13,649 nt of DNA from Halanaerobiales bacterium (GCA_021736965.1 JAIPEV010000030.1:1-13649), one strand, 5' to 3'. Shown: positions 8,414 through 13,649, numbered from the stretch's first letter. The notes: generated from the letters alone by a model not told the origin. Numbers and translations: made by a program.

Positions 8414-8438
8414 AGTTCCCTTTTTGGGGGCTTTTTTT
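8414..8438 (+). terminator. Rho-independent terminator after the aminotransferase gene
   Basis: AGTTCCC (8414-8420) pairs with GGGGGCT (8426-8432) through five Watson-Crick and two G-T (G-U in RNA) pairs around a TTTTT loop; a run of T continues to 8438. It lies 30 bases after the aminotransferase stop and closes that operon. Confidence 0.85.
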
Positions 8439-8709
8439 ATTTAAAATGATAAACTTATTATAAAAAAAGCAAAATTGGCATTAATTATCTAGATCAACAA
8501 CAAATACATTCTTAATAAAAATTAATAAAATGTATTATGTAAAGTAATAAAATAAATTATATTATTAAAATAATTAATAAAAGTATTAATAAATAACAAA
8601 TTTTAAGGCAAATTAGCTTCTAAAAGATGTAAAAAGCAGCATTAAGTTAATAAAAATAATAAAAAAGTTTAAATAATTAATAAATAAATTAAAAATATTA
8701 AAAAATAAC
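8439..8709. other. AT-rich non-coding stretch between two transcription units
   Basis: About 270 bases composed almost wholly of A and T, with many TTAATAAA-like repeats. I find no ORF with a credible ribosome-binding site, no tRNA and no DnaA-box-like cluster. The only structure I see is the inverted repeat at 8503-8536. It may simply be an upstream A-tract region of the strong promoter that follows; A/T-rich UP-element-like DNA can raise promoter activity. Confidence 0.6.
8503..8536. repeat. Imperfect inverted repeat (potential hairpin) in the AT-rich gap
   Basis: Outer arms AATACATT (8503-8510) and AATGTATT (8529-8536) are perfectly complementary. Inner arms TTAAT (8512-8516) and ATTAA (8521-8525) flank an AAAA loop. 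There is no T run after it, so it is not a terminator. In sequence this A/T-rich it could arise by chance. Confidence 0.35.
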
Positions 8710-8738
8710 TTGACAAAAATAAGATATAGTATTATAAT
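8710..8738 (+). promoter_or_regulatory. Consensus housekeeping promoter of the tiny-ORF operon
   Basis: Perfect -35 TTGACA (8710-8715) and perfect -10 TATAAT (8733-8738), separated by exactly 17 bases. This is the best promoter in the window. Transcription would start near 8745, about 10 bases before the AAGGAGGTG of the first small ORF. The upstream A/T-rich DNA could act as an UP element (inference). I see no operator overlapping it, so constitutive, high-level expression is plausible. Confidence 0.88.
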
Positions 8739-8768
8739 ATAAATATAGTAAATAAGGAGGTGAAGAAA

Positions 8769-8882
8769 ATGAAAACTAATCAGGAGTTTCAAATGATCGA
8801 AAAAGAGAACAGAAGAAAAGAAATAAAGCTTAACAAAAGAAACAAAAGAATGGTTGATGAGTATATAAATCAATATTTCTAA
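8769..8882 (+). CDS. Tiny ORF A, 37-residue basic protein of unknown function
   Basis: I do not recognise this protein. The ATG follows AAGGAGGTG (8755-8763), a near-perfect Shine-Dalgarno site at proper spacing, directly downstream of a consensus promoter; this is strong evidence for translation. The product begins MKTNQEFQMIEKENRRKE and ends EYINQYF. It has 10 Lys/Arg against 6 Asp/Glu, no cysteine and no hydrophobic segment, so it is neither a membrane nor a secreted peptide. A charged helix is likely. Such a peptide could bind nucleic acid or a partner protein; this is speculation. Its last 25 residues align without gaps with the last 25 of tiny ORF B at 8 identities, hinting at common ancestry. 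Three further small ORFs follow on the same transcript. Confidence 0.6.
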   Translation: MKTNQEFQMIEKENRRKEIKLNKRNKRMVDEYINQYF

Positions 8883-8905
8883 AAAATTTTAAGGAGGAGA
8901 AAAAG

Positions 8906-9025
8906 ATGTATAGATTAAAAGATAATAATTTTTTATCAATAGAAAATAATAACCATAGGAAAGTAGAAAAAAATAGATTAAGAAATAATACAAAAATGGA
9001 AATGTACAGAAATTTAATAATTTAA
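8906..9025 (+). CDS. Tiny ORF B, 39-residue Asn/Arg-rich protein of unknown function
   Basis: Not recognised. The ATG follows AAGGAGGA (8891-8898) by 7 bases and lies 23 bases after the stop of ORF A. The product starts MYRLKDNNFLSIEN and ends MYRNLII. It contains nine Asn and nine Lys/Arg against four acidic residues, with no cysteine and no membrane segment. A pattern N-x-R-K-x-x-K-x-x-x-R-N followed by Y-x-N and three final residues is shared with the C-terminal half of ORF A. The strong ribosome-binding site is the main support; composition is close to that of background AT-rich DNA, so the coding call rests on context. Confidence 0.52.
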   Translation: MYRLKDNNFLSIENNNHRKVEKNRLRNNTKMEMYRNLII

Positions 9026-9044
9026 ATAACAAGAGGTGATTAAA

Positions 9045-9110
9045 ATGTGGTTTTCAATAAAACAAATAGAAATTAAAGAATTAAAATATGTTTTAAAAGA
9101 GGATATGTAA
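9045..9110 (+). CDS. Tiny ORF C, 21-residue peptide of unknown function
   Basis: Not recognised. The ATG follows AAGAGGTGAT (9031-9040) by 4 bases, the same AAGAGGTG-type site that precedes the yjbQ gene downstream. The peptide starts MWFSIKQIEIKELK and ends VLKEDM. It alternates hydrophobic and charged residues, fits one amphipathic helix and has no net charge. The last codons form one arm of an 11-bp inverted repeat whose other arm is in ORF D. It may be a true microprotein or a leader peptide whose translation affects folding around the next start. Confidence 0.42.
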   Translation: MWFSIKQIEIKELKYVLKEDM

Positions 9111-9174
9111 AATAGATTTTTTTAAATAATAATGGAGGTGTACCAAAATTGATTAGAGATAAAACATATCCTCT
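9098..9174 (+). repeat. 11-bp perfect inverted repeat spanning the ORF C / ORF D junction
   Basis: AGAGGATATGT (9098-9108, end of ORF C) is the exact reverse complement of ACATATCCTCT (9164-9174, early in ORF D). The 55-base spacer contains the GGAGGTG site and TTG start of ORF D. In the transcript the arms could pair and place the start site in a loop. Whether it forms depends on ribosomes translating ORF C, which would cover the left arm. Confidence 0.5.
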
Positions 9175-9208
9175 ATTAAAGAAAGATAAAAATACATATG
9201 TTTACTAA
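9149..9208 (+). CDS. Tiny ORF D, 19-residue peptide of unknown function
   Basis: Not recognised. It reads MIRDKTYPLLKKDKNTYVY from a TTG start. GGAGGTG (9134-9140) lies 8 bases upstream, a strong site for such a short frame. The stop codon abuts the terminator stem that begins at 9209, so a ribosome finishing this ORF would sit on the terminator. This gives it the look of a leader peptide, but it is not enriched for any one codon, and no structural gene is fused to the transcript. The peptide is basic and tyrosine-rich for its size (Tyr at 7, 17 and 19). Confidence 0.4.
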   Translation: MIRDKTYPLLKKDKNTYVY

Positions 9209-9246
9209 AAGTCCCGTTTGTTATAAGACAATCAGGGGCTTTTTTT
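9209..9246 (+). terminator. Rho-independent terminator of the tiny-ORF operon
   Basis: AAGTCCC (9209-9215) pairs with GGGGCTT (9235-9241), including one T-G (U-G) pair, and a T run extends to 9246. The loop holds a second short helix, TTGT / ACAA. The outer arms resemble those of the aminotransferase terminator at 8414-8438. Confidence 0.78.
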
Positions 9247-9296
9247 AATGAATCAATTAATACATAATTTATATTAATAAATAATCGCACTTAAAC

Positions 9297-9325
9297 TTGT
9301 TCTAAATATCCAAATACATTATAAT
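9297..9325 (+). promoter_or_regulatory. Probable promoter of the yjbQ-ydcF-like-PHP operon
   Basis: TATAAT at 9320-9325 is preceded after exactly 17 bases by TTGTTC (9297-9302), which matches the -35 consensus at its three most conserved positions. It sits downstream of the tiny-ORF terminator and about 30 bases before the yjbQ start, as expected for a promoter of the new operon. Confidence 0.55.
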
Positions 9326-9340
9326 AAAGAAAAAGTAATA

Positions 9341-9347
9341 AGAGGTG
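9341..9347 (+). promoter_or_regulatory. Shine-Dalgarno site that decides the yjbQ start
   Basis: AGAGGTG ends 9 bases before the ATG at 9357. The in-frame GTG at 9345 overlaps this site and would have no ribosome-binding site of its own, so 9357 is the start. Confidence 0.75.
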
Positions 9348-9356
9348 AAAGATTTT

Positions 9357-9773
9357 ATGAAATCTTTTAGAGAGTATCTTTGGTTTAATACAGAGAGTAG
9401 GGTTCAGTTGATAAATATTACAAAAAATGTTGAAGCTGTTGTTAAAAAAAGTAAAATAAAAGAAGGTCTATGTTTAGTTAATGCAATGCATATTACAGCG
9501 AGTGTTTTTATTAATGATGATGAAACTGGCCTACATCATGATTATAAAAAATGGCTTGAAGAATTGGCTCCTCATCAACCTATATCCCAATATGAACATA
9601 ATGGATTTGAAGATAACGCAGATGCTCATTTAAAGAGACAAATTATGGGGAGAGAGGTAGTTGTAGCTATTACTTCTGGTGAACTAGATTTTGGTCCTTG
9701 GGAACAAATTTTTTATGGTGAATTTGATGGAAATAGAAAAAAAAGAGTTTTAGTTAAGGTTATTGGTGAATGA
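9357..9773 (+). CDS. yjbQ: YjbQ family (UPF0047) protein
   Basis: A compact cytoplasmic protein of 138 residues from a widely conserved family. Weak thiamine-phosphate synthase activity has been reported for E. coli YjbQ; the physiological role is unsettled. The signatures are NAMHITASV (42-50), a HHD triad at 60-62, EDNADAHLKR (85-94) and GPWEQIFYGEFDG (113-125), all near-identical to relatives. The His-rich clusters are thought to form a metal or phosphate site. The usual family start (KSFREYLWF) corresponds to the ATG at 9357, giving the standard length. The stop overlaps the ATG of the next gene as ATGA, so the two are translationally coupled. No thiamine genes are near, so the context does not support a thiamine role here. 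Confidence 0.93.
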   Translation: MKSFREYLWFNTESRVQLINITKNVEAVVKKSKIKEGLCLVNAMHITASVFINDDETGLHHDYKKWLEELAPHQPISQYEHNGFEDNADAHLKRQIMGREVVVAITSGELDFGPWEQIFYGEFDGNRKKRVLVKVIGE

Positions 9774-10540
9774 TATTGTATGCTTTAGAGAAAATCTTAT
9801 CTTCATTTTTACTTTTTCCTGGTATTTTAATAGTTCTAAATATTTCAATATTGATTTATCTTTTAAAAACAAGTCGACATAAGTTTCTTAAGACCATCTT
9901 TTTATTATTGGTTTTATTGTTAGTAGTTTTCAGTACAGGTATTGGAGTAAGGTTAATAGTTATACCGCTTGAAAATTATGGGACTGAAATAAGTAACTTT
10001 GACGATCAAAATATTGAAAAGATCCCTGTTGTGGTCTTAGGTGGTGGTCTAAATTATAAAGTTGGTGATAACTTAGCACAACTATCTAACATAAGTATGT
10101 TGAGGCTATTAAAGGGTATTGTAATTGCTGATCAAAATAAAATGCCATTATTATATACAGATCGATTTCATATAAATCATAGTGAGAATAAACAAAGTAT
10201 AGTTGATATAGAAATACTAAATAAATATAGTGATATAAAGTTAATAATAGAAGATGAATCTAAAAATACATATGAAAATGGGTACAATACAAAAAAGTGG
10301 ATGAATAAAGAAAATTATAAAAAGATCTATTTAATAACTTCTGCAATTCATATGAGAAGGGCCACAAAGGTTTTTGATAAATTAAATATTAACTACATTC
10401 CTATAGTTTCAAATTACAGTCATAGTCATCGTCTTTTATGGCTCGATTACTTACCAAATAGAAAATCACTGAATTCAAACATAAATGCATTACATGAATG
10501 GTTAGGTTTTTTCTGGTATAAAATAAGAGGTAGAATCTAA
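9770..10540 (+). CDS. YdcF/ElyC/SanA-like DUF218 membrane protein
   Basis: Inner-membrane protein with two N-terminal hydrophobic segments (about residues 10-32 and 41-64), followed by a DUF218 domain probably on the outer face. Domain landmarks are the first strand PVVVLGGG (86-93), the ESKNTYEN motif (163-170), the SAIHMRRA helix (191-198) and the family's typical end, LHEWLGFFWYKIRGR. Relatives such as ElyC and SanA affect cell-envelope integrity and lipid-carrier or peptidoglycan metabolism, but the biochemical reaction is not established. The 256-residue length is normal for the two-TM subgroup. The ATG overlaps the yjbQ stop, and the stop overlaps the AAGGAG of the PHP gene, so all three are one operon. 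The family call is good; the function is unknown. Confidence 0.85.
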   Translation: MILYALEKILSSFLLFPGILIVLNISILIYLLKTSRHKFLKTIFLLLVLLLVVFSTGIGVRLIVIPLENYGTEISNFDDQNIEKIPVVVLGGGLNYKVGDNLAQLSNISMLRLLKGIVIADQNKMPLLYTDRFHINHSENKQSIVDIEILNKYSDIKLIIEDESKNTYENGYNTKKWMNKENYKKIYLITSAIHMRRATKVFDKLNINYIPIVSNYSHSHRLLWLDYLPNRKSLNSNINALHEWLGFFWYKIRGRI

Positions 10541-10552
10541 GGAGTGAAATAG

Positions 10553-11380
10553 ATGAGTGCAGACTTACACTTACATACAATATATTCAGATGGTAGTTAT
10601 AGACCACAAGATGTTATTGAAATGGCACTAAAAGTGAATATAAATACAGTTGCGATTTCAGATCATGATACTTTGAAGGGAATTGAACCTGCATTTGAAT
10701 ATGCAGAAAATAAAAATATAGAAGTTCTTCCTGCGATTGAATTTTCTACTTATATTGATAAAGCTGAAATACATATACTGGGCTATTATATTGATTATAA
10801 AGATCCTAAATTTAAAAAACGAGTTGGTAAGATATTTGATGCAAGAAAGAAAAGAGCCAAAAAAATGGTTGAGCTTTTGAATCAAGAAGGTATTGAGATC
10901 AGTTATGAGGATGTAAAGGACATAGCAGGAGATGATTATATAGGTAGACCACATTTAGCTCAGGTGATGGTAAAGAAAGGCTATATTGAAAACATAAAGG
11001 ATGCTTTCACTAAACAGTATATTAAAAATAATGGTAAGGCATATGTAAAAAAGTATAAAATAAGTCCCAAACAAGCAATTAAGTTAATCAAAGATAATGG
11101 AGGAATACCAGTCCTAGCACATCCAGTATTTATCAACTATGGTAAACCAATGACAGAAAAAGATATCAAAAAGCTACAGAAAAGGGGATTGATGGGAATA
11201 GAGGTTTTTCATCCAAAACATGATAATAATACAAAAAATTATTATAAAAAGGTGGCAAAAAAATTAAACTTAATAATAACAGGTGGATCGGATTTTCACG
11301 GTGAAAATTCACCAGGTGTAAAGATTGGTGATATCAGATTAAAAAACAAATATGTCAAACGGCTTAAAGAAGCGAGGTAA
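10553..11380 (+). CDS. PHP-domain phosphoesterase (RNase AM / nucleoside 3',5'-bisphosphate phosphatase type)
   Basis: Metal-dependent phosphoesterase of the PHP superfamily. Relatives of this length hydrolyse 3',5'-bisphosphonucleotides or trim RNA 5' ends (YciV/RNase AM). The complete ligand set is visible: His6 and His8 (DLHLHT), Asp13, Asp37-His38 (SDHDT), Glu63, His74, His134 (GRPHLA), His190 (AHP), and Asp247/His249 in GGSDFHG. The 275-residue length matches the single-domain family with its inserted helical module (about 90-160). AAGGAG (10539-10544) overlaps the preceding stop and sets the ATG. If it acts on 3'-phosphoadenosine 5'-phosphate (PAP), it would recycle the by-product of PAPS use, a possible link to the sat-cysC genes downstream; this is inference. 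It may be a polymerase-associated PHP enzyme, but no polymerase domain is present. Confidence 0.9.
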   Translation: MSADLHLHTIYSDGSYRPQDVIEMALKVNINTVAISDHDTLKGIEPAFEYAENKNIEVLPAIEFSTYIDKAEIHILGYYIDYKDPKFKKRVGKIFDARKKRAKKMVELLNQEGIEISYEDVKDIAGDDYIGRPHLAQVMVKKGYIENIKDAFTKQYIKNNGKAYVKKYKISPKQAIKLIKDNGGIPVLAHPVFINYGKPMTEKDIKKLQKRGLMGIEVFHPKHDNNTKNYYKKVAKKLNLIITGGSDFHGENSPGVKIGDIRLKNKYVKRLKEAR

Positions 11381-11462
11381 TTTTTTTGAACAAAAAGAGG
11401 ATTATAAGAGTGTTCATTGTATATATTATTAGAGTGCAATAACAGGAGGGAATACATAAAAT

Positions 11463-12617
11463 ATGATAGCAGCACATGGTGGAAAATTGATTAATAAAAT
11501 CCTTGAAGGTAAAGAAAGAGAAGAACTATTAGCAAAAGCAACCAATATGTTTCATTTAAAAGTTAATCAATATGATCTTATTGAAACCGAAAATATTGCT
11601 ATTGGTCTATACAGTCCGATCGAAGGATTTATGAATAAAGAGGACTATAATAGCGTTGTTCAAAATATGAGACTTTCTAATGGAACTGTCTGGACTATAC
11701 CGATTGTTTTAGGAGTTAATCAATCAGAGCTTGAAAATATTGAAATCGGTGAACAAATTGCTTTAACAGATAATAAAGAAAATATTTATGCAGTTATGGA
11801 TATAGAAGATATTTATGAATATGATAAAAGAAAAGAAGCTAAAAATGTTTATAAAACAGATTCATCGAAACATCCTGGTGTAAAAAATGTATATAAAAGG
11901 GGTCAGTTTCATTTAGGTGGTAAAATTTATCTTTTGAATAGAATTAATCATCAAAAATTTAATCAATATAGACTAGATCCAATAGAAGTAAGAAAACAGA
12001 TAAAAGAACAGGGCTGGCAAAGAGTGGTTGGATTTCAAACCAGAAACCCTATTCATAGAGCTCATGAATATCTGCAAAAATGTTCCTTAGAAATAACAGA
12101 TGGTTTACTTTTATCCCCATTAGTAGGTGAGACTAAAAGTAGTGATATACCTGTGGATTATAGAATTGAGAGTTATCAAGTTATGATCGATAAAATATAT
12201 CCTAAAAATAAGGTCTTTTTAGCAGTATTTCCAGCTGCGATGAGATATGCAGGACCAAGAGAAGCCATATTTCACTCTCTTTGCAGAAAAAACTATGGAT
12301 GTACACATTTTATAGTTGGAAGAGATCATGCTGGTGTGGGAGACTATTATGGTACCTATGATGCTCAAAAAATTTTTGATAATTTTAAACAGGAGGAAAT
12401 CAAAATTGTTCCATTGAGATTTGAGTATTCTTTTTATTGTAAAAAATGCAAATCAATGGCTACAACAAAAACCTGTCCTCATGACAGTGATCATCATATA
12501 GGTTTAAGTGGAACAAAAGTAAGAAAATTATTAAAAGAAGGGAAAAGACCTCCTAAAGAGATGACTAGACCTGAGGTTGCAGATGTTTTAATAAAAGGAA
12601 TGAAAGAAACTAAATAA
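11463..12617 (+). CDS. sat: Sulfate adenylyltransferase (ATP sulfurylase, homo-oligomeric Sat)
   Basis: Makes adenosine 5'-phosphosulfate (APS) and pyrophosphate from sulfate and ATP; cytoplasmic. The 384-residue protein is the single-chain Sat/MET3 type, not CysDN. The N-terminal PUA-like domain begins IAAHGGKL. The catalytic domain has QTRNP (192-196) with H198xxH201, GRDHAG (286-291), and an SGTKVRKLLKEG loop near 349-360. Cys326, Cys329, Cys338 and His340 form the CxxC...CxH zinc-binding insert found in bacterial and archaeal members. ATG is preceded by AGGAGGG (11444-11450) at a 12-base gap, slightly long. The start agrees with family N-termini. It follows the PHP gene by 82 bases with no clear terminator or promoter, and precedes cysC, so APS is probably passed straight to APS kinase. 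In sulfate reducers the same enzyme is dissimilatory, but no apr or dsr genes are visible. Confidence 0.96.
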   Translation: MIAAHGGKLINKILEGKEREELLAKATNMFHLKVNQYDLIETENIAIGLYSPIEGFMNKEDYNSVVQNMRLSNGTVWTIPIVLGVNQSELENIEIGEQIALTDNKENIYAVMDIEDIYEYDKRKEAKNVYKTDSSKHPGVKNVYKRGQFHLGGKIYLLNRINHQKFNQYRLDPIEVRKQIKEQGWQRVVGFQTRNPIHRAHEYLQKCSLEITDGLLLSPLVGETKSSDIPVDYRIESYQVMIDKIYPKNKVFLAVFPAAMRYAGPREAIFHSLCRKNYGCTHFIVGRDHAGVGDYYGTYDAQKIFDNFKQEEIKIVPLRFEYSFYCKKCKSMATTKTCPHDSDHHIGLSGTKVRKLLKEGKRPPKEMTRPEVADVLIKGMKETK

Positions 12618-12656
12618 AAAATATATAAAATATATATAAGAGAGGAAGTAGTTTAG

Positions 12657-13202
12657 ATGAATAAAAGAGCAAAAGGAGTTACAGTATGGTTTACTGGATT
12701 AAGTGGGGCGGGGAAAACAACTGTTGCCCTTGAGATAGAAAAGATATTAAAAGAGATGGGATATTATACTCAAAGACTTGATGGTGATATAGTAAGAGAA
12801 AAGCTCACTAAAGATTTAGGTTTTACAAAAGAAGATAGAAATAAAAACATTGAAAGAAATACATTTGTCGCAAAAATTCTTACTGATAATGACATAATTA
12901 CTTTATGTTCTTTTATATCTCCCTATAAATCGGCAAGAGAATATGCAAGAAAAGAGATAAATCAAGTAGGAGATTTTGTAGAAGTGTTTGTTGATACACC
13001 CTTAGAGGTTTGTGAAAAAAGAGATGTAAAGGGGCTATATAAACAGGCTAGAAAAGGAGAAATTGATAATTTCACAGGAATTTCAGATCCATATCAGGAG
13101 CCAGAAAATCCTGATATTATTTTAAAAACAGCACAAGAGACCATTCAAGAAAGTGCAAAAATAGTAATTGATTATCTCAAAAAGATCAATACTATAAAAT
13201 AG
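12657..13202 (+). CDS. cysC: Adenylylsulfate (APS) kinase
   Basis: Phosphorylates APS at the 3'-hydroxyl to give PAPS. The 181-residue protein carries the P-loop GLSGAGKT (14-21), the APS-binding DGDIVREKL (42-50) and DRNKNIERN (60-68) motifs, and FISPYKSARE (86-95), containing the serine that forms the family's conserved turn. FVDTPLEVCEKRD (111-123) and the C-terminal FTGISDPYQEPENPD lid complete the domain. Nothing essential is missing. AGAGGAAG (12641-12648) precedes the ATG by 8 bases; the 39-base gap after sat has no terminator, so the two are co-transcribed. The product would feed PAPS reduction or sulfotransfer, but neither enzyme is in view. Confidence 0.96.
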   Translation: MNKRAKGVTVWFTGLSGAGKTTVALEIEKILKEMGYYTQRLDGDIVREKLTKDLGFTKEDRNKNIERNTFVAKILTDNDIITLCSFISPYKSAREYARKEINQVGDFVEVFVDTPLEVCEKRDVKGLYKQARKGEIDNFTGISDPYQEPENPDIILKTAQETIQESAKIVIDYLKKINTIK

Positions 13203-13233
13203 GTTTTTATTTTTAAAAAGAGGGGGCATAATT

Positions 13234-13473
13234 ATGACTGGTAATAAAGCAACAATCAAGATTCCTAGGAATTTATACAATAATTTAAACCAAATCATAA
13301 GTAATTCCGGTTTTAACAGTGTAACAGAGTTTATTGTTTATGTTTTAAGAGATTTGGTCTCAAACTATAAAACTAATGATAATGAGCATAATAATAAAAC
13401 TAGAGAAGAACTATCAAATGAAGAGATAAAAATGATTAAAAAAAGATTAAAAAGCCTTGGATACTTAGATTAA
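13234..13473 (+). CDS. Small ribbon-helix-helix-like protein downstream of sat-cysC
   Basis: A 79-residue protein. The first 45 residues look like a ribbon-helix-helix fold: a short strand KATIKIPRNLYNNL, then two helices with the turn SGFNSVTEFIVYVLRDLV. RHH proteins usually bind DNA as dimers through the strand. A hydrophilic, Asn-rich linker (about 46-58) leads to a C-terminal helix, LSNEEIKMIKKRLKSLGYLD, whose LGYLD ending also occurs in unrelated proteins. AGGGGG (13221-13226) precedes the ATG by 7 bases. It follows cysC by 31 bases and is probably in the sat operon, so it could be an autoregulator or an accessory protein of PAPS synthesis. No operator is identified. The RHH call is moderate: the strand is unusually followed by Pro-Arg, and DNA binding is not demonstrated. 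Confidence 0.72.
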   Translation: MTGNKATIKIPRNLYNNLNQIISNSGFNSVTEFIVYVLRDLVSNYKTNDNEHNNKTREELSNEEIKMIKKRLKSLGYLD

Positions 13474-13496
13474 ACTTTTTATAAAATGTGAAGATA

Positions 13497-13505
13497 TGTT
13501 ATAAT
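13497..13505 (+). promoter_or_regulatory. Extended -10 promoter of the transaldolase-like gene
   Basis: TGTTATAAT combines a perfect TATAAT (13500-13505) with a TG one base upstream, the extended -10 form that works with a weak -35; TTTTTA at 13476-13481 is the only candidate -35, 18 bases away. It lies between the ribbon-helix-helix gene and the next start. Confidence 0.6.
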
Positions 13506-13540
13506 ATAAAAAACAATTTAGATAAAAGGTGGGTGATAAT

Positions 13541-13649
13541 ATGAAATTTTTTATTGATACTGCAAATTTAGATGAAATAAAAAAGGCTGCTAGTTTTGGA
13601 GTAATAGATGGGGTAACTACAAATCCTTCTTTAGTTTCCAAGGAAGGTG
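13541..13649 (+). CDS. Transaldolase / fructose-6-phosphate aldolase family, 5' part
   Basis: The window ends after 36 codons of this gene. The visible N-terminus, MKFFIDTANLDEIKKA followed by GVIDGVTTNPSLVSKEG, is the first strand and the TTNPSL loop of the small (about 215-residue) TIM-barrel transaldolases of the TalC/Fsa type. The Asp in FIDTAN is a conserved active-site residue. The Schiff-base lysine lies beyond the edge. AAGGTGGGTG (about 13526-13535) precedes the ATG. Transaldolase and fructose-6-phosphate aldolase cannot be told apart from this piece. With its own promoter, it begins a separate transcription unit. Confidence 0.92.
   Translation, partial: MKFFIDTANLDEIKKAASFGVIDGVTTNPSLVSKEG

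Noticed and set aside
8439..8709. Replication-origin-like or CRISPR-like region
   Set aside because: No DnaA-box cluster, no dnaA/dnaN neighbours and no regularly spaced direct repeats; only A/T-rich low-complexity sequence.
8613..8873. Minus-strand frame of 86 codons, extremely Phe/Ile/Leu-rich, resembling a membrane protein
   Set aside because: Its composition is what the complement of A-rich DNA encodes. It has no ribosome-binding site and runs backwards through the consensus promoter and the first tiny ORF.
9345..9347. GTG as the yjbQ start
   Set aside because: It is part of the AGAGGTG Shine-Dalgarno site. The ATG at 9357 gives the usual family N-terminus and length.
11412..11443. Weak hairpin (GTTcATTG / CAATAAC) just before the sat Shine-Dalgarno site, considered as a riboswitch or attenuator
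   Set aside because: Seven pairs with a bulge and a 17-base A/T loop, no T run and no resemblance to SAM or other sulfur-related riboswitches that I can recognise.
13449..13480. AAAAAG / CTTTTT arms after the ribbon-helix-helix gene, considered as a terminator
   Set aside because: The stem is almost all A-T with a 20-base loop and no T run beyond the stem itself; too weak to call.

Overview
This is an AT-rich window in which every convincing gene lies on the + strand. Gene content and protein style suggest an anaerobic, low-GC, Firmicutes-like bacterium. My best guess is the Halanaerobiales/Natranaerobiales kind of lineage, from general resemblance only. The window opens inside a methylmalonyl-CoA mutase GTPase gene and closes 36 codons into a transaldolase-like gene, so both edge genes are partial.

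Layout. (1) 1-1079: meaB (3' part) and methylmalonyl-CoA epimerase, coupled. (2) 1263-3876: two full-length glutamate dehydrogenase genes in tandem, ending in a strong terminator (3897-3922). (3) 3985-8384: a free-standing carboxyltransferase of the transcarboxylase 5S / pyruvate carboxylase B / oxaloacetate decarboxylase alpha type, a GTP-type PEP carboxykinase and an aspartate-type aminotransferase, ending in a terminator (8414-8438). (4) 8439-9246: about 270 bases of very AT-rich DNA without a gene, then a consensus promoter (TTGACA-17-TATAAT) driving four tiny ORFs of 37, 39, 21 and 19 codons, each with its own Shine-Dalgarno site, ending in a terminator. (5) 9357-11380: a YjbQ-family protein, a YdcF/ElyC-like membrane protein and a PHP phosphoesterase, tightly packed. 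(6) 11463-13473: ATP sulfurylase, APS kinase and a small ribbon-helix-helix-like protein. (7) From 13541: start of a transaldolase / fructose-6-phosphate aldolase family gene with an extended -10 promoter.

How the genes fit together. Regions 1-3 centre on oxaloacetate, glutamate and methylmalonyl-CoA. Glutamate dehydrogenase interconverts glutamate and 2-oxoglutarate. MeaB and the epimerase support conversion of succinyl-CoA to (S)-methylmalonyl-CoA. A 5S-type carboxyltransferase can pass the carboxyl group to pyruvate to make oxaloacetate. PEP carboxykinase and the aminotransferase then link oxaloacetate to PEP and aspartate. This fits amino-acid fermentation to propionate or an anaplerotic node. 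The assignment is inference, because the mutase and the biotin carrier are not in view. Region 6 makes APS and then PAPS, but no reductase or sulfate transporter is visible.

The least explained part is the four-tiny-ORF transcription unit at 8710-9246. Its boundaries are unusually clear, and I recognise none of its products.
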